From: Lutibacter sp. Hel_I_33_5
Lineage (GTDB): Bacteria; Bacteroidota; Bacteroidia; Flavobacteriales; Flavobacteriaceae
Length of the DNA stretch: 64,000 nucleotides
Direction: 5' to 3'
Assembly (NCBI RefSeq): GCF_007827455.1
Contig: NZ_VISM01000001.1
Coordinates: 186,001-250,000, forward strand
The position numbers were made by a program, and so were the translations under genes. Shown in pieces: positions 25,282 to 35,756 of the stretch. The notes under the pieces were generated by a model. That model did not search any database. It saw nothing but the letters and a program-made list of their open reading frames with translations, and was not told the DNA's origin. Position 1 is the first letter of the stretch. Every line of letters begins with the position of its first letter.

Positions 25282-25656
25282 ATGAGAGTAGATAAATATC
25301 TTTGGTGTATTAGACTCTTTAAAACTAGAAATGTTGCTACAGAAGCCTGTAAAAAAGGACGTATTAAGCTGAATGACAAAAGCTTAAAACCTTCTAAAGA
25401 ACTATTTGGAAATGAAGAACTTGTAATTAGAAAAAACCAAATAAATTATAAAATTAAAGTTTTAGACATTCCTCCAAATAGAGTCGGTGCGAAATTGGTA
25501 GATTTATATAGAAAAGATTTAACAGATAAGAGTCAGTTTGAAAAAAATGAACTATTAAAATTTGCAAAAGATTACTATAGAAAAAAAGGTACTGGTAGAC
25601 CTACAAAAAAAGATAGAAGAGATATTGAAGGTTATAACGAAGAAAGTATTGATTAA
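25282..25656 (+). CDS. S4-domain RNA-binding protein (Hsp15-like)
   Basis: The 124-residue protein opens with the S4 fold: MRVDKYLWCIRLFKTRNVATEACKKGRIKLND. Conserved basic residues (RVDKxLW, KTR, KKGRI) contact RNA. The lysine-rich C-terminus (RKKGTGRPTKKDRRDIE) is typical of the Hsp15/HslR group, which binds free 50S subunits with a stuck nascent chain. It is followed 3 nt later by a phosphoribosyltransferase gene, so the two share a transcript. Confidence 0.9.
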   Translation: MRVDKYLWCIRLFKTRNVATEACKKGRIKLNDKSLKPSKELFGNEELVIRKNQINYKIKVLDIPPNRVGAKLVDLYRKDLTDKSQFEKNELLKFAKDYYRKKGTGRPTKKDRRDIEGYNEESID

Positions 25657-25659
25657 TTT

Positions 25660-26163
25660 ATGACAACAACAAATAATATTATTTTAACATCTGTAGAAGT
25701 AAATCAAAAAATTAAAAGAATTGCTTATCAAATATATGAAAGCAATAGTTCTGAAAAGGAAATTATTTTAGCTGGTATAGCTGGAAATGGATTTGTTTTT
25801 TCAAAGTTATTAAAAGATGTTCTAATCAAAATTTCCGATATAAAAATAAACATTTGTGAAGTTTATGTTGATAAGAAAAACCCACTTAAACCAATCACTA
25901 CTAGCCTATCTTCTTCTGAATATAAAAATAAAGCAATTGTTTTAGTTGATGATGTTTTAAATTCTGGAAGCACATTAATTTATGGAGTAAAACACTTTTT
26001 AGATGTTCCTTTAAAAAGATTTAAAACTGCGGTATTGGTTAATAGAAATCATAAAAAGTATCCTGTAAAAGCTGATTTTAAAGGGATTTCATTATCTACA
26101 TCTATAAAAGAGCATATTATTGTAGAATTTTCTTCTAATAGCGGAATTGCTTATTTACTGTAA
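25660..26163 (+). CDS. Type I phosphoribosyltransferase
   Basis: The PRPP loop IVLVDDVLNSGSTL (about 90-103) is the defining motif of type I phosphoribosyltransferases. The 167-residue length and the layout resemble PyrR/hypoxanthine-type enzymes, with ILAGIAGNGFVFSKLL as the phosphate-binding loop region. The base specificity is not clear; homologues in Bacteroidota are only named phosphoribosyltransferase. It lies 3 nt after the S4-domain gene. Its last nine bases overlap the converging shikimate kinase gene. Confidence 0.88.
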   Translation: MTTTNNIILTSVEVNQKIKRIAYQIYESNSSEKEIILAGIAGNGFVFSKLLKDVLIKISDIKINICEVYVDKKNPLKPITTSLSSSEYKNKAIVLVDDVLNSGSTLIYGVKHFLDVPLKRFKTAVLVNRNHKKYPVKADFKGISLSTSIKEHIIVEFSSNSGIAYLL

Positions 26164-26673
26164 AATTACTTTTAATTCTTTTGCTATTTCTTTTTTTGTT
26201 TTATTATCGGTAGTAACAATTATGCTTGCTTTTTCATAAAAAGAACTTCTTTCAAACAAATGTTTACCAACAAATTCTAAAATTTTATCATCATCTAAAT
26301 TTGCTACTAATGGTCTATTTTGCTTTTTCTTAATAAGCCTATTAGTAATTTTATGAATACTAGCTTTTAAATATATAGAAGTTGTGTTTTTATTTTTTAA
26401 AATAAATTCCATGTTATTAGAATAACACGGTGTTCCACCTCCTAATGAAAGAATAAAAGAGTCTTCTATAGATAATAGTTCCTTTAAATATTCTGTTTCT
26501 TTAAGCCTGAAATATATTTCTCCTTTGTCAGCAAAAATCTCTTTAATGCTTTTATTTTCTTTAGTTTCAATATAATCATCTAAATCTTTAAAAGGTAGCG
26601 CTAACTTTTTAGCTAAACGTTTTCCAATCGAAGATTTTCCGCTTGTCATATAGCCTAATAAAACTATTTTCAT
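26155..26673 (-). CDS. aroK: Shikimate kinase
   Basis: AroK phosphorylates shikimate in the chorismate pathway. The 172-residue length fits. Motifs are the P-loop GYMTSGKSS (7-15), the shikimate-binding DLDDYIE (Asp near 34), FR in YFRLKE, the GGGTP loop (about 75-79), and RPLVANL in the lid. The C-terminus overlaps the converging phosphoribosyltransferase gene by nine bases. No other aromatic biosynthesis gene is adjacent. Confidence 0.95.
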   Translation of the reverse strand: MKIVLLGYMTSGKSSIGKRLAKKLALPFKDLDDYIETKENKSIKEIFADKGEIYFRLKETEYLKELLSIEDSFILSLGGGTPCYSNNMEFILKNKNTTSIYLKASIHKITNRLIKKKQNRPLVANLDDDKILEFVGKHLFERSSFYEKASIIVTTDNKTKKEIAKELKVILQ

Positions 26674-26729
26674 TTATTTTATTTTTAACAAATATCGATA
26701 AATATTTAATTTATTTATTTTTAAAATAA

Positions 26730-26763
26730 ATAAAAAAGCCTTTTCTTTTAAAAGAAAAGGCTT
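26730..26763 (-). terminator. Terminator of the susCD operon
   Basis: A perfect 28-nt palindrome (26736-26763; AAGCCTTTTCTTTT with its complement) lies 44 nt after the susD stop. TTTTTT follows on the minus strand. Confidence 0.85.
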
Positions 26764-26806
26764 ATCGTAAATAATTAATTCAAATATATATACTATTTAC
26801 AAATAT

Positions 26807-28351
26807 TTAATCGTTCAATTCAGGTGCTAAATCTAATTGAGATTGAGGTATAGGTGAAAAATAAAAATATTTTCCACTCGCATCTGTTGATGGAGTTTTG
26901 CTGTGTGAAACATCTACATCTTCTAATGCCGATCTATTACCTAAAGCGGCTGCAGCTTTTTCCATACGTACTAAATCATTCCATCTTTCATATTCGCCAG
27001 CAAATTCCCATTTACGTTCTGTGAATGCTAAATCTTCAATGTTCCCATCAACCGCAGTTAAAGGTGTTGTAGCTCCTGCTCTATTCCTAACATCATTTAA
27101 AGCTTTCCAACTATTCGCTGTTACATTTCCTGCTCTCCCAGAAGCCTCTGCATAAATTAATAATACTTCTGCATAACGCATAAAATATCTATTAATATCA
27201 TTTCTTGTTGTGTTTACAGTTTCTGAAAAATCTCCACCAACAATTTTTCTAAACATCGGATGTCTATCAGTAATTTTAGCTTCACTCATAAAATCTGCAC
27301 CAATAGGTTCATCTGCTCTAGGGATTTTTTCATGAATATATGTAGCATCAAAACGCTTCATTGTACCATTTTTAGTAGCTTCAGTTTTTTGATCATTATA
27401 AAATGCTATTTCCCCAAAAGTTTCATTCCAACCACCAGCTGCATTTGTTAAACCTAAACGACCAGTTGTTCTATTTCCAACACCACACCCAACAGTACAG
27501 CCAATCAAGGTAAATATGCCTTCATTATGTTTAAACCTACCATCTTCTGTCCACATAGCTCTAAAATCAGTAGCTAAGTCAAATCCATATACAGATTTAT
27601 CTTTAATAACCTCCCAAGATTTACTAGCAGCTAAAGCATACTTACTTAAGTCTTTTTCTGGATAACCTGCCCATTGTAAATATAATCTAGCTAAATATGC
27701 TTTAGCAGACCCTTTATTTGGTCTTGTACCAACTGCAGGAATTCCAGGATAAACATTAGGCAATAATGTTTCTGCTTGTTTTAAATCTGCTTCTATTTGT
27801 TTATAAATATCAACAAAAGAAGCCCTTTTTAATTTATCATTAGAAGTAGGTTTTAGTTGAATTGGTATTCTACCATACGTTCTAGTTAAATGCAAATATG
27901 CAAATGCTCTAATAAAATATGTCTCTCCTAGTAATCTTTGAATTTTACCTGCATCTCCTTTTATATTATCAATAATAGATATAGCTGTATTTGCAGTAGC
28001 TATTGCTCTATAACAGCCATTATATGCATTTCCTAAACGTGCCGATCCTGGTGTTTGTTGTCTCCAATCTGAATCTCTAAACCCAGCTTTATTACTAGTA
28101 GAACGAGTAGAAATATCATCACCTGCATAACCGGTTATAAAAAATGCTGACCATTGCGCATCATTTTGAATCCTGCTATACATACCAGCTACAAGAGTTT
28201 CTAATGCTGTATCTGAATTTAATGCTGCTGGATCAAATTGTACAGAGTTTGGATCTTCTTCTAAATCTGCACATGAAATTATTAAAAGAACCAATAGTAC
28301 AAATGCGCCCATTTTGGTCCAAAATTTTCTATTTATTTTATTTATTATCAT
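26807..28351 (-). CDS. SusD/RagB family outer-membrane nutrient-binding lipoprotein
   Basis: This 514-residue lipoprotein (signal ending LLIISC, Cys27) is the surface-exposed lid that captures the nutrient and passes it to the SusC channel. Features are LEEDPNS after the lipid Cys, helical TPR-like segments (RLLGETYFIRAFAYLHLTRTYG; AKAYLARLYLQWA), RYAEVLLIYAEA, the late ALNDVRNRAG, and ERKWEFAGEYERWNDLVR, a strong RagB/SusD signature. It is 17 nt downstream of susC in one operon. The ligand (glycan, peptide or other) cannot be told from the sequence. Confidence 0.95.
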   Translation of the reverse strand: MIINKINRKFWTKMGAFVLLVLLIISCADLEEDPNSVQFDPAALNSDTALETLVAGMYSRIQNDAQWSAFFITGYAGDDISTRSTSNKAGFRDSDWRQQTPGSARLGNAYNGCYRAIATANTAISIIDNIKGDAGKIQRLLGETYFIRAFAYLHLTRTYGRIPIQLKPTSNDKLKRASFVDIYKQIEADLKQAETLLPNVYPGIPAVGTRPNKGSAKAYLARLYLQWAGYPEKDLSKYALAASKSWEVIKDKSVYGFDLATDFRAMWTEDGRFKHNEGIFTLIGCTVGCGVGNRTTGRLGLTNAAGGWNETFGEIAFYNDQKTEATKNGTMKRFDATYIHEKIPRADEPIGADFMSEAKITDRHPMFRKIVGGDFSETVNTTRNDINRYFMRYAEVLLIYAEASGRAGNVTANSWKALNDVRNRAGATTPLTAVDGNIEDLAFTERKWEFAGEYERWNDLVRMEKAAAALGNRSALEDVDVSHSKTPSTDASGKYFYFSPIPQSQLDLAPELND

Positions 28352-28368
28352 AATATTATTTTTTAAAA

Positions 28369-31257
28369 TTATAAACCTATGTTAACTCCAAAAGTAAAAG
28401 TTCTTGGGTTTGGTAATGCTCCAAAATCTAATGATGGTGTGGTGTCAGAAGTAGATGCACCAGTTGATGAAACTTCTGGGTCATAACCAGTATAGTCTGT
28501 AATTGTAAGCAGATTTTGTGCACTAGCAAAAAACTTTAATGAACTTAACCATTTTACATCAGAAAAATTATACCCTAAAGAAATATTACTTAATCTAATA
28601 AAACTACCATCTTCAATATATCTAGAAGAGTTAATATGATTGGTACCTCCTGTTGGACTACCTGGTAAAATTGAATCTGCATGTGTTGCATTTTTAACAT
28701 CACCTCCACCTAGCGATATAATACCTCTTGTAGCATTTAAAATGTCGTATCCATGAACACCTCTTACTAAAATATTTAAATCAAGGTTTTTATACGTTAA
28801 AGTATTATTTAGACCCCAATTAAAATCTGGTAATCCATTTCCAATTTGGCTTTGTCCAGCAGCGTCATATTGAGCATCACCATTTGCAGCAACTCCAGTA
28901 TAAGTATATCCGTAAAATCCTCCTAAAGGTTCTCCTACCTTATTTATATAAAGGTTAGCTCCAGCACCACCTGGATTAATTCCTGCAGGTCTTGATAATA
29001 ATTGATTAGCACCTCCTAAATTGATAACTTTATTAGAAACTGAAGAAAAAGTTAAATTAGAATTCCAATTAAAATCTCTTCTATCTACAACATTTGCAGA
29101 AAGACTTAGATCGAAACCTGTATTTTCTACTTCCCCTAAGTTAGTTCTAAAAATACCTCCTCCGTTAGACTGCGGTACATTTAGATCTAATAACAAATCT
29201 GTAGTATTTTTTTTATACCAATCTACACTAACATTTATTCTATTTTCTAATAAACTAAAGTCTGCACCAATATTTATTTGTTTTGTTGTTTCCCAAGTTA
29301 TATTAGGGTCTACAATTGCACTTGCACCTGCACCAACATTAAATGATGTTCCACTGAAAAAGAAATCATTTCTTGTTACACCAGGATAGGTAGAATTTGC
29401 AGGTATATCTTGATTACCAGTTACACCATAACCAGCTCTTAAACTTACATCATTTAAAAAAGAATCTTCTGAAATAAATTCCCCTAAATTATATTTTGCA
29501 GATATAGAAGGAAAATACCCAACTCTATTACCTTCTCTAAATTTTGAAGACTCATCTCTACGAACTGTACCTGTTAAATAAAGATTTTCCCCAAAACTTA
29601 GTTCAGCTCTAGCTACAAATGATTCTATAGAAGTTTTATTTTCATTTGCTCCAACTGAAGGTTTACCAATTTCAAGATGATAAAAAGCGTTTGATAACCC
29701 TGAAATTGCAAAATCTATTGAATTTATGTTTGCATTTTTAATAGTTGATGTTTGCATTTCATAAACACCAGTAAGTTTTAGATTATTTTCCCCAAAATCT
29801 TTATTCCAAGTTAAAATATTACTAAGTTGATAATCATATGTTCTTATAGAATTAAAAGTTGCTCTAGATTTAGCGTTAGAATTTGATCCAGCCGGTATTC
29901 CTTCAAAAATTTCATTATTAAAATGAGTAGTTGAAGAACCTAACAATGTTGTTAAATTTAAATTATCAGAAATATCATAAGATAAATTTAGATTTGCATT
30001 AGTTCTATCTTCAATTAAATTTCCATCTCTTTCATTTTGTACGGCAATAGGATTTACTAATATAGATCCTTTACCTCCACCTGCTAAATTATAATCTCCA
30101 TTAGAATCTCTAACAGATAAAGCAGGATTAAAAGATAATACATTTACAATTCCACCTCTAGTATCTGAAGATGCTCCTGCACCACCTCTTACCAAGTTAT
30201 GTGAATCTTCTCTTGAACCATAAACATTTAATCCAACAGATAATTTATCTGTTATATCAGCATTTAAATTACTACGTAGAGAATAGCGTTTATAACCAGT
30301 ATTTAAAACAATCCCATCTTGATCTACTAAATTTCCTGACAAGTAATAATTTAAGCTACCTTCATTCCCGCTTGCAGAAACTTGTACATTATTAGTTATT
30401 CCAGTCTTAAAATATTCATCTTGATAATCTGCTCCACCATTAGAAACTGTTGTTCCTGCTGAAGTTGCAAATTGAGATGGAGATAAAAGATTAATTTTAT
30501 TTGGTACTTTAGAAATTGAAATAAAATTATTTACATTTACTTTTGGCTTCCCAGATCTACCTTTTTTTGTAGTTACCATTACTACACCATTTGCTCCTCT
30601 AGAACCATAAATTGCTGTAGCAGAGGCGTCTTTTAATACATTAAAGCTTTGTATATCATTAGCATTTAAACTAGATAAGTCACCTCCGATAATCCCATCA
30701 ATAACTATTAATGGAGCATTATTTCCAGTAATTGAATTAGAACCACGAACACGAATTTTGATATCACCACCTGGAGCACCAGAATTTCTAGTAACACTTA
30801 CACCAGCAGTTCGAGACTGTAAAGCATCTTCTGCTCTTGTTATAGGTTGCCTTTCAAAATCTTTTGATGATATTGAAGAAATAGATCCTGTTAAATCTGT
30901 TTTTCTTGCTGTACCATAACCAATTACTACAATTTCGTCTAATTGAGCACTGTCCGTATCTAAAACAACATTTATAGTAGTACTATTCCCTACTATTTTT
31001 TCTGATGTTTTATAACCAAGAAAGCTGAATACTAGTACATCTCCAGCAGAAGCATTGATAGTATATTTACCATCAAAATCTGTACTTGTTCCGTTTGTAG
31101 TACCTTTAACAATCACATTTACACTAGGTATTGGTTGATTGTCTTCACTTGAAGTTACTGTACCAGATATAGCACTTTGGCCGTACATGGAAGCACTTAT
31201 AAAAAACAACATGCAGATACCTACAAACTGTTTAATTAAAGAGATCTTTTTTTTCAT
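28369..31257 (-). CDS. SusC/RagA family TonB-linked outer-membrane transporter
   Basis: This 962-residue protein has a signal peptide (1-26), a carboxypeptidase-D-like regulatory domain (about 28-105, ISGTVTSSEDNQPIPSVNV), the TonB box/hinge at QLDEIVVIGYGT, a plug domain (about 120-230, AEDALQSRTAGVSV, IRVRG, SVLKDASATAIYGSRGANG-type) and a long beta-barrel ending in FTFGVNIGL. This defines the SusC/RagA TonB-dependent transporters. It forms a complex with the adjacent SusD and is powered by TonB-ExbBD (not in the window). The 962-residue length is at the short end for the family. Confidence 0.96.
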   Translation of the reverse strand: MKKKISLIKQFVGICMLFFISASMYGQSAISGTVTSSEDNQPIPSVNVIVKGTTNGTSTDFDGKYTINASAGDVLVFSFLGYKTSEKIVGNSTTINVVLDTDSAQLDEIVVIGYGTARKTDLTGSISSISSKDFERQPITRAEDALQSRTAGVSVTRNSGAPGGDIKIRVRGSNSITGNNAPLIVIDGIIGGDLSSLNANDIQSFNVLKDASATAIYGSRGANGVVMVTTKKGRSGKPKVNVNNFISISKVPNKINLLSPSQFATSAGTTVSNGGADYQDEYFKTGITNNVQVSASGNEGSLNYYLSGNLVDQDGIVLNTGYKRYSLRSNLNADITDKLSVGLNVYGSREDSHNLVRGGAGASSDTRGGIVNVLSFNPALSVRDSNGDYNLAGGGKGSILVNPIAVQNERDGNLIEDRTNANLNLSYDISDNLNLTTLLGSSTTHFNNEIFEGIPAGSNSNAKSRATFNSIRTYDYQLSNILTWNKDFGENNLKLTGVYEMQTSTIKNANINSIDFAISGLSNAFYHLEIGKPSVGANENKTSIESFVARAELSFGENLYLTGTVRRDESSKFREGNRVGYFPSISAKYNLGEFISEDSFLNDVSLRAGYGVTGNQDIPANSTYPGVTRNDFFFSGTSFNVGAGASAIVDPNITWETTKQINIGADFSLLENRINVSVDWYKKNTTDLLLDLNVPQSNGGGIFRTNLGEVENTGFDLSLSANVVDRRDFNWNSNLTFSSVSNKVINLGGANQLLSRPAGINPGGAGANLYINKVGEPLGGFYGYTYTGVAANGDAQYDAAGQSQIGNGLPDFNWGLNNTLTYKNLDLNILVRGVHGYDILNATRGIISLGGGDVKNATHADSILPGSPTGGTNHINSSRYIEDGSFIRLSNISLGYNFSDVKWLSSLKFFASAQNLLTITDYTGYDPEVSSTGASTSDTTPSLDFGALPNPRTFTFGVNIGL

Positions 31258-31328
31258 AAAAGTTAAATTTAAGTTTTAAGTTATTTATTATCTTGTAAAA
31301 TTATTTCTATTTAGCGATTATCAGAAGG

Positions 31329-31347
31329 TTAAATAATCATTATTTAA
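31329..31347. promoter_or_regulatory. Candidate operator ahead of susC
   Basis: A perfect inverted repeat, TTAAATAAT and its complement around a single C, lies 72-90 nt upstream of the susC start and between the regulator gene and susC. At this AT content such a palindrome can arise by chance, so the call is tentative. Confidence 0.25.
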
Positions 31348-31447
31348 GGGGGTAATAGTTTTATATTTAATGAATTCCTTAGTAATAGCTTAATTTAATA
31401 AGTATATAGAATGATTTATTTGATAAAACTTAAGGTAGATAGAAGAA

Positions 31448-34400
31448 TTAAGATTCTTGTTTTATTGGAGTATTAGTAGTTTTATTTTTTGCTCTATACT
31501 TTGTTGGTAAAGTGTTAAAAGTCTTTTTAAAACTATTTCTAAAATATTTTAAATCGTTAAATCCTAAACTATAGGCAATTTCTGAAATATTCATTTGTGT
31601 TTTAGCAATTAATTGCGCTGCTTTTTTAAGCCTTATAGATCTAATAAACTCAGAAAGTGACTGACCTGTTAAAGCTTTAATTTTTGTATACAATAATGTC
31701 CTACTCATATTCATTTTTTCAGTAAATAATTGAGTATTAAATTCTGACTCAGTCATATTCTCTTCTACAATAATAAAAGCTTTCTTTAAGAATTTTTCAT
31801 CTGCGGAAGTAACTGTTAATTCTTTAGGCGATAATAACAAGTCTTTTTTATATTTAAGAATCATATTCTTTCTTAAATTAAGTAAATTATTTACTTGAAG
31901 CTTTAATATTTTAGTATCAAATGGTTTTGTAACATAAATATCTGCACCAGTTTCATACCCTTTTTTATGTGCTTTAATAGATGTTTTTGCTGTAAGCATT
32001 ATAATAGGAATATGACTTGTTTTAATATCTGTTTTTATTGCGTTACACATTTTAACTCCATCCATAACAGGCATCATAACATCACTTATTATGATATCTA
32101 TTGGATTTATTTGAGCTTGTTCTATTCCTATTTTACCATTTTCTGCTTCATATACATTGTAATTATCAATAAATATCTTTTTAATAAATGCTCTTATTTC
32201 TATATTATCTTCTACTAATAAAATAGATTGTTGCGATTCTTTAAATTCAGATTTTTTTTCAACCTGTATAGGTTTAAAAATAGTAGGTTCATTAAAAATA
32301 GTAGGTTCAATGCTTTGTTCATCATCTTCAAAGCTAATTTCTTCAGAGGTAAAATGTTCTTTACCTATTGGTAATAAAACGATAAATGATGTTCCTTTTC
32401 TTTGGCTACTTTTTACATCAATTTTTCCTTTATGTAGTTCAACGATGTCTTTAGCTAAAGATAACCCTACTCCTGTTCCTGTTCTTATTTTATTTCGATC
32501 TCCTAACTGAAAAAATCTATCAAAAATATTAGGCAGTTCATTTTTAGGGATTCCATCACCAGTATCTTTAATTTCAATTTTAAGTTTCTTTTCTTTTGAT
32601 AATGAAACATTTACAGTTATTATCCCTCCATTGGGAGTAAATTTAAAGGCATTAGATAAAAGGTTAATAATTACTTTTTTTAGTTCTATAGGATCAAACC
32701 AAACATTAATAACTTCTTTAGAGGTAATAAAGAAGTAGTTTATATTTCTTTGTTTAGCAAGTTCTTCAAAAGATAGTTTCACGTTTTTTAGAAATGGAAC
32801 GATGTTCTTTTTGGATACTTTAATTTTTAATTTTCCTGCATCAGATTTTCTAAAATCTAGTAATTGATTAATTAATTGTAATAAAGTAATTACGTTACCA
32901 TACATCCCTTTAAGTTGATATTGAGTTTCATTATCTCCTTTTTTATTTTCTATTAATTGTTGTAATGGACCAGCAATTAAGGTTAGTGGCGTTCTAAAGT
33001 CATGAGATATATTTGTAAATAATTTTAGCTTTAATTTATTAAGCGCAACAATCCGCTCTCTATCATCTTTTTCTTTTATTAATTCATTTTTCACTTTTAT
33101 TCTAGCCGAAATTAAAATATTGATATAATAACTAATTCCTAAAATAATAATGGTATAAATTAAAAAAGCCCACCAAGTACTCCACCATGCTGGAAGAATT
33201 GTTAAGATGATAGAATCACCTGCTTCATTCCAAACACCATCATTATTAGCAACCTTAACTTTAAAGGTATATTCTCCTTGATCAATATTTGTGTAATTAG
33301 CAGTTCTATTGTTACCTATTTTCTTCCAATCTTTATCAAAACCGTCTAATTTATATGCATAGTTGTTTTTATTTGATTGTGAGTAACTTAATCCTGTAAA
33401 ACTGACACTAAAATTATTTTGATCATGCTTTAATGTAATATTAGAAATAGAATCTGTAATCTTTAAATAGGATTCATTATTAACACTTAAATTATAAATG
33501 TCAATTTTAGGCACAAACATATTTACATTTATATCATTTGGGTTGAAATATGTAAGACCATTAACACCACCAAACATTAATTCATTATTTGAGGTTTTAA
33601 GAAAAGCATTATAATTAAACTCATTCCCTTGTAAACCATCAGATACATCAAAGTTTTTCTTCTTTTTAGAAATTAAGTTTATTTGACTGATTCCTTTATT
33701 AGTACTTATCCAAATATTATCATTTTCATCACCTAGTATTCCATAAACTATTTCATTAGGTAACCCTTCAGCAATACCATATTTAATAACAGATTTTTCA
33801 TCTTTATTATAATACAAAAGGCCATCACCTTCCGTTCCAATCCAGTAATTATCATCTTTATCGATGTAAATACAATTCATTGTTTTAGAGGTGATTACTT
33901 CTTTTCTTTCGTTTACTAAAACAATTTTATTTTGCTTTCTTGTATGTATATTAACTTTTTCGAGACCTTGTGATCCACAAACAAGCAAATAATTCGGGTC
34001 TTGAGATTGTACAATACTCGTTATTGATTTTATTGAATTATCAAGTTTATAAAACGATTTAGTTTTTGTATTATGAAAATATAATCCACCAGCCAAAGTA
34101 CCAACCCATAAATTATTGTTGTTATCTTCAAACAGTGATAATACTCTTAGATTTGAATTAGCATTACCTACAATTTTTTCGGAGTTAAATGTTTTAAATT
34201 TATAGGGTTTCTGTTTAGTATTTAAAAAATTAAGCCCTTTATCATGTGTTCCAATCCAAAGATTTCCATTGTGATCTTTAATTAATGATTTAACATTATT
34301 TGAACTTAAACTATTTTTGTCTTTAGGATTATTTGTTAAATAGGTAAATGCTTGTGTTTTATTATTGTAAAAATTAATTCCACCACCTTCAGTTCCAATC

Positions 34401-35533
34401 CATAGGTTTTTATTTTCATCTTCAATTATTCCACTTACAATCTTATAATTAAGCATATTTTTACTGTTTCCAGAACTAAATTGCTTAAAAACATTAAAAC
34501 TTTTATCGAAATAATTAACACCTCCAGCCCAAGTTCCAATCCACATGTCACCTCTTGAATCTTTAAAAATTTTATAGATAGAATTTTGACTTAAACTTTT
34601 CGGATCATTCTCATTGTGAAGAATGTGATTAAATGTATTTTCTATTTGATTATAAATATATAATCCAGAGTAAGTTCCAATCCATAAATTACCGAAGTAA
34701 TCTTCAGAAATGCTTCTAACGGCACTTGTAATTTCTTTTTTACTTTTATATTTAAAATCAACAAAAATGTTTTTACTTTTATCTAATATTGATAGACCTT
34801 TTTCATACCCAAGCCAAATGTTTTCATGCTGATCAACATATAAAGTTGGGAAATTATTAATATGATCATTTATAGAAACACCCACTGGATAACTATAATG
34901 AGAATACGTTTTATCGTTTAAATTAAATAAATCTATACCCCTAACTGTACTTATCCAAAGTTTATTATTTATAATAGTAAAACTTCTTGTTCTTGTATCG
35001 CTTAATAGACTATTGCTGTTTTGAGGAAAAACATTAAAATTTGATATGCTGTCTTTTTTTACCTCAAGTTCGTTTATTCCATTATTTGTGGCAATTAAAA
35101 GCTTGCCTTCTTCAATTTCTGCTAAATCCCAAATATCATTATCACTAATAGAATTTTTAGTTAAATGATGCTTATAACGTTTAAAATTATTTTTTTGGGG
35201 ATTATACTTATTCAACCCATCTTTAGTTCCTACCCATAAATTTCCATAAGTATCTTCATGAATTGTTGTTATCCAATTATGACTCAAGCTTTCAGAATCT
35301 TCAGAATTATGTCTATAAATTACAAAATTGTATCCATCATATTTATTTAAACCATCTCTAGTACCAAACCAGATATAACCTTTTTTATCTTGATATATAT
35401 CAATAACGGATCTCTGAGAAAGACCGTCTTTTGAAGATAAATGTTTGAATTTTAAATATTTAAATTCTTGTGAATTAATATTATGAAATACAAAACATAA
35501 TATTAAAATAAGTAATTGATACTTTTTTTTCAT
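31448..35533 (-). CDS. Hybrid two-component system regulator (HTCS)
   Basis: The 1361-residue protein joins sensor and regulator in one chain. It has a signal peptide/N-anchor (1-21), two periplasmic seven-bladed propellers of Reg_prop repeats (GxxWxGT-type blades such as GYIWFGTRDGLNKYDG, about 30-660), a Y_Y_Y domain (about 715-780), a transmembrane helix (about 786-808), a histidine kinase (H in NISHDFRTPLTL about 843; N box INLLSNAFKF; DTGDGIP), a receiver (Asp in IIISDVMMP about 1151; TAK; KPFD) and a C-terminal AraC-type helix-turn-helix (about 1245-1345). HTCS proteins bind a ligand in the periplasm and activate the adjacent susCD operon, which here is 190 nt downstream. Confidence 0.96.
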   Translation of the reverse strand: MKKKYQLLILILCFVFHNINSQEFKYLKFKHLSSKDGLSQRSVIDIYQDKKGYIWFGTRDGLNKYDGYNFVIYRHNSEDSESLSHNWITTIHEDTYGNLWVGTKDGLNKYNPQKNNFKRYKHHLTKNSISDNDIWDLAEIEEGKLLIATNNGINELEVKKDSISNFNVFPQNSNSLLSDTRTRSFTIINNKLWISTVRGIDLFNLNDKTYSHYSYPVGVSINDHINNFPTLYVDQHENIWLGYEKGLSILDKSKNIFVDFKYKSKKEITSAVRSISEDYFGNLWIGTYSGLYIYNQIENTFNHILHNENDPKSLSQNSIYKIFKDSRGDMWIGTWAGGVNYFDKSFNVFKQFSSGNSKNMLNYKIVSGIIEDENKNLWIGTEGGGINFYNNKTQAFTYLTNNPKDKNSLSSNNVKSLIKDHNGNLWIGTHDKGLNFLNTKQKPYKFKTFNSEKIVGNANSNLRVLSLFEDNNNNLWVGTLAGGLYFHNTKTKSFYKLDNSIKSITSIVQSQDPNYLLVCGSQGLEKVNIHTRKQNKIVLVNERKEVITSKTMNCIYIDKDDNYWIGTEGDGLLYYNKDEKSVIKYGIAEGLPNEIVYGILGDENDNIWISTNKGISQINLISKKKKNFDVSDGLQGNEFNYNAFLKTSNNELMFGGVNGLTYFNPNDINVNMFVPKIDIYNLSVNNESYLKITDSISNITLKHDQNNFSVSFTGLSYSQSNKNNYAYKLDGFDKDWKKIGNNRTANYTNIDQGEYTFKVKVANNDGVWNEAGDSIILTILPAWWSTWWAFLIYTIIILGISYYINILISARIKVKNELIKEKDDRERIVALNKLKLKLFTNISHDFRTPLTLIAGPLQQLIENKKGDNETQYQLKGMYGNVITLLQLINQLLDFRKSDAGKLKIKVSKKNIVPFLKNVKLSFEELAKQRNINYFFITSKEVINVWFDPIELKKVIINLLSNAFKFTPNGGIITVNVSLSKEKKLKIEIKDTGDGIPKNELPNIFDRFFQLGDRNKIRTGTGVGLSLAKDIVELHKGKIDVKSSQRKGTSFIVLLPIGKEHFTSEEISFEDDEQSIEPTIFNEPTIFKPIQVEKKSEFKESQQSILLVEDNIEIRAFIKKIFIDNYNVYEAENGKIGIEQAQINPIDIIISDVMMPVMDGVKMCNAIKTDIKTSHIPIIMLTAKTSIKAHKKGYETGADIYVTKPFDTKILKLQVNNLLNLRKNMILKYKKDLLLSPKELTVTSADEKFLKKAFIIVEENMTESEFNTQLFTEKMNMSRTLLYTKIKALTGQSLSEFIRSIRLKKAAQLIAKTQMNISEIAYSLGFNDLKYFRNSFKKTFNTLPTKYRAKNKTTNTPIKQES

Positions 35534-35756
35534 TTTTCAATTAATTGATATACCCTATCGGTAAACTTCCTTTTACTACTTAATTATATAGTAACTAATA
35601 ATAGTTTTAAAAGTTATGTCATTTAGGCTTTATACAAAATCTCCTATTGTGATATTAATACACATGTTTTAATAATATTCAATACAGATAGCAATTAAAT
35701 AGGTTAAGTATAAACCTTACGCATTAATTTTTTATAAAAGTAATAAATAAAAATTA

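Noticed and set aside
29021..29389. Open frame of 122 codons antisense to susC
   Set aside because: Codon usage and composition follow the opposite strand; nothing supports expression.
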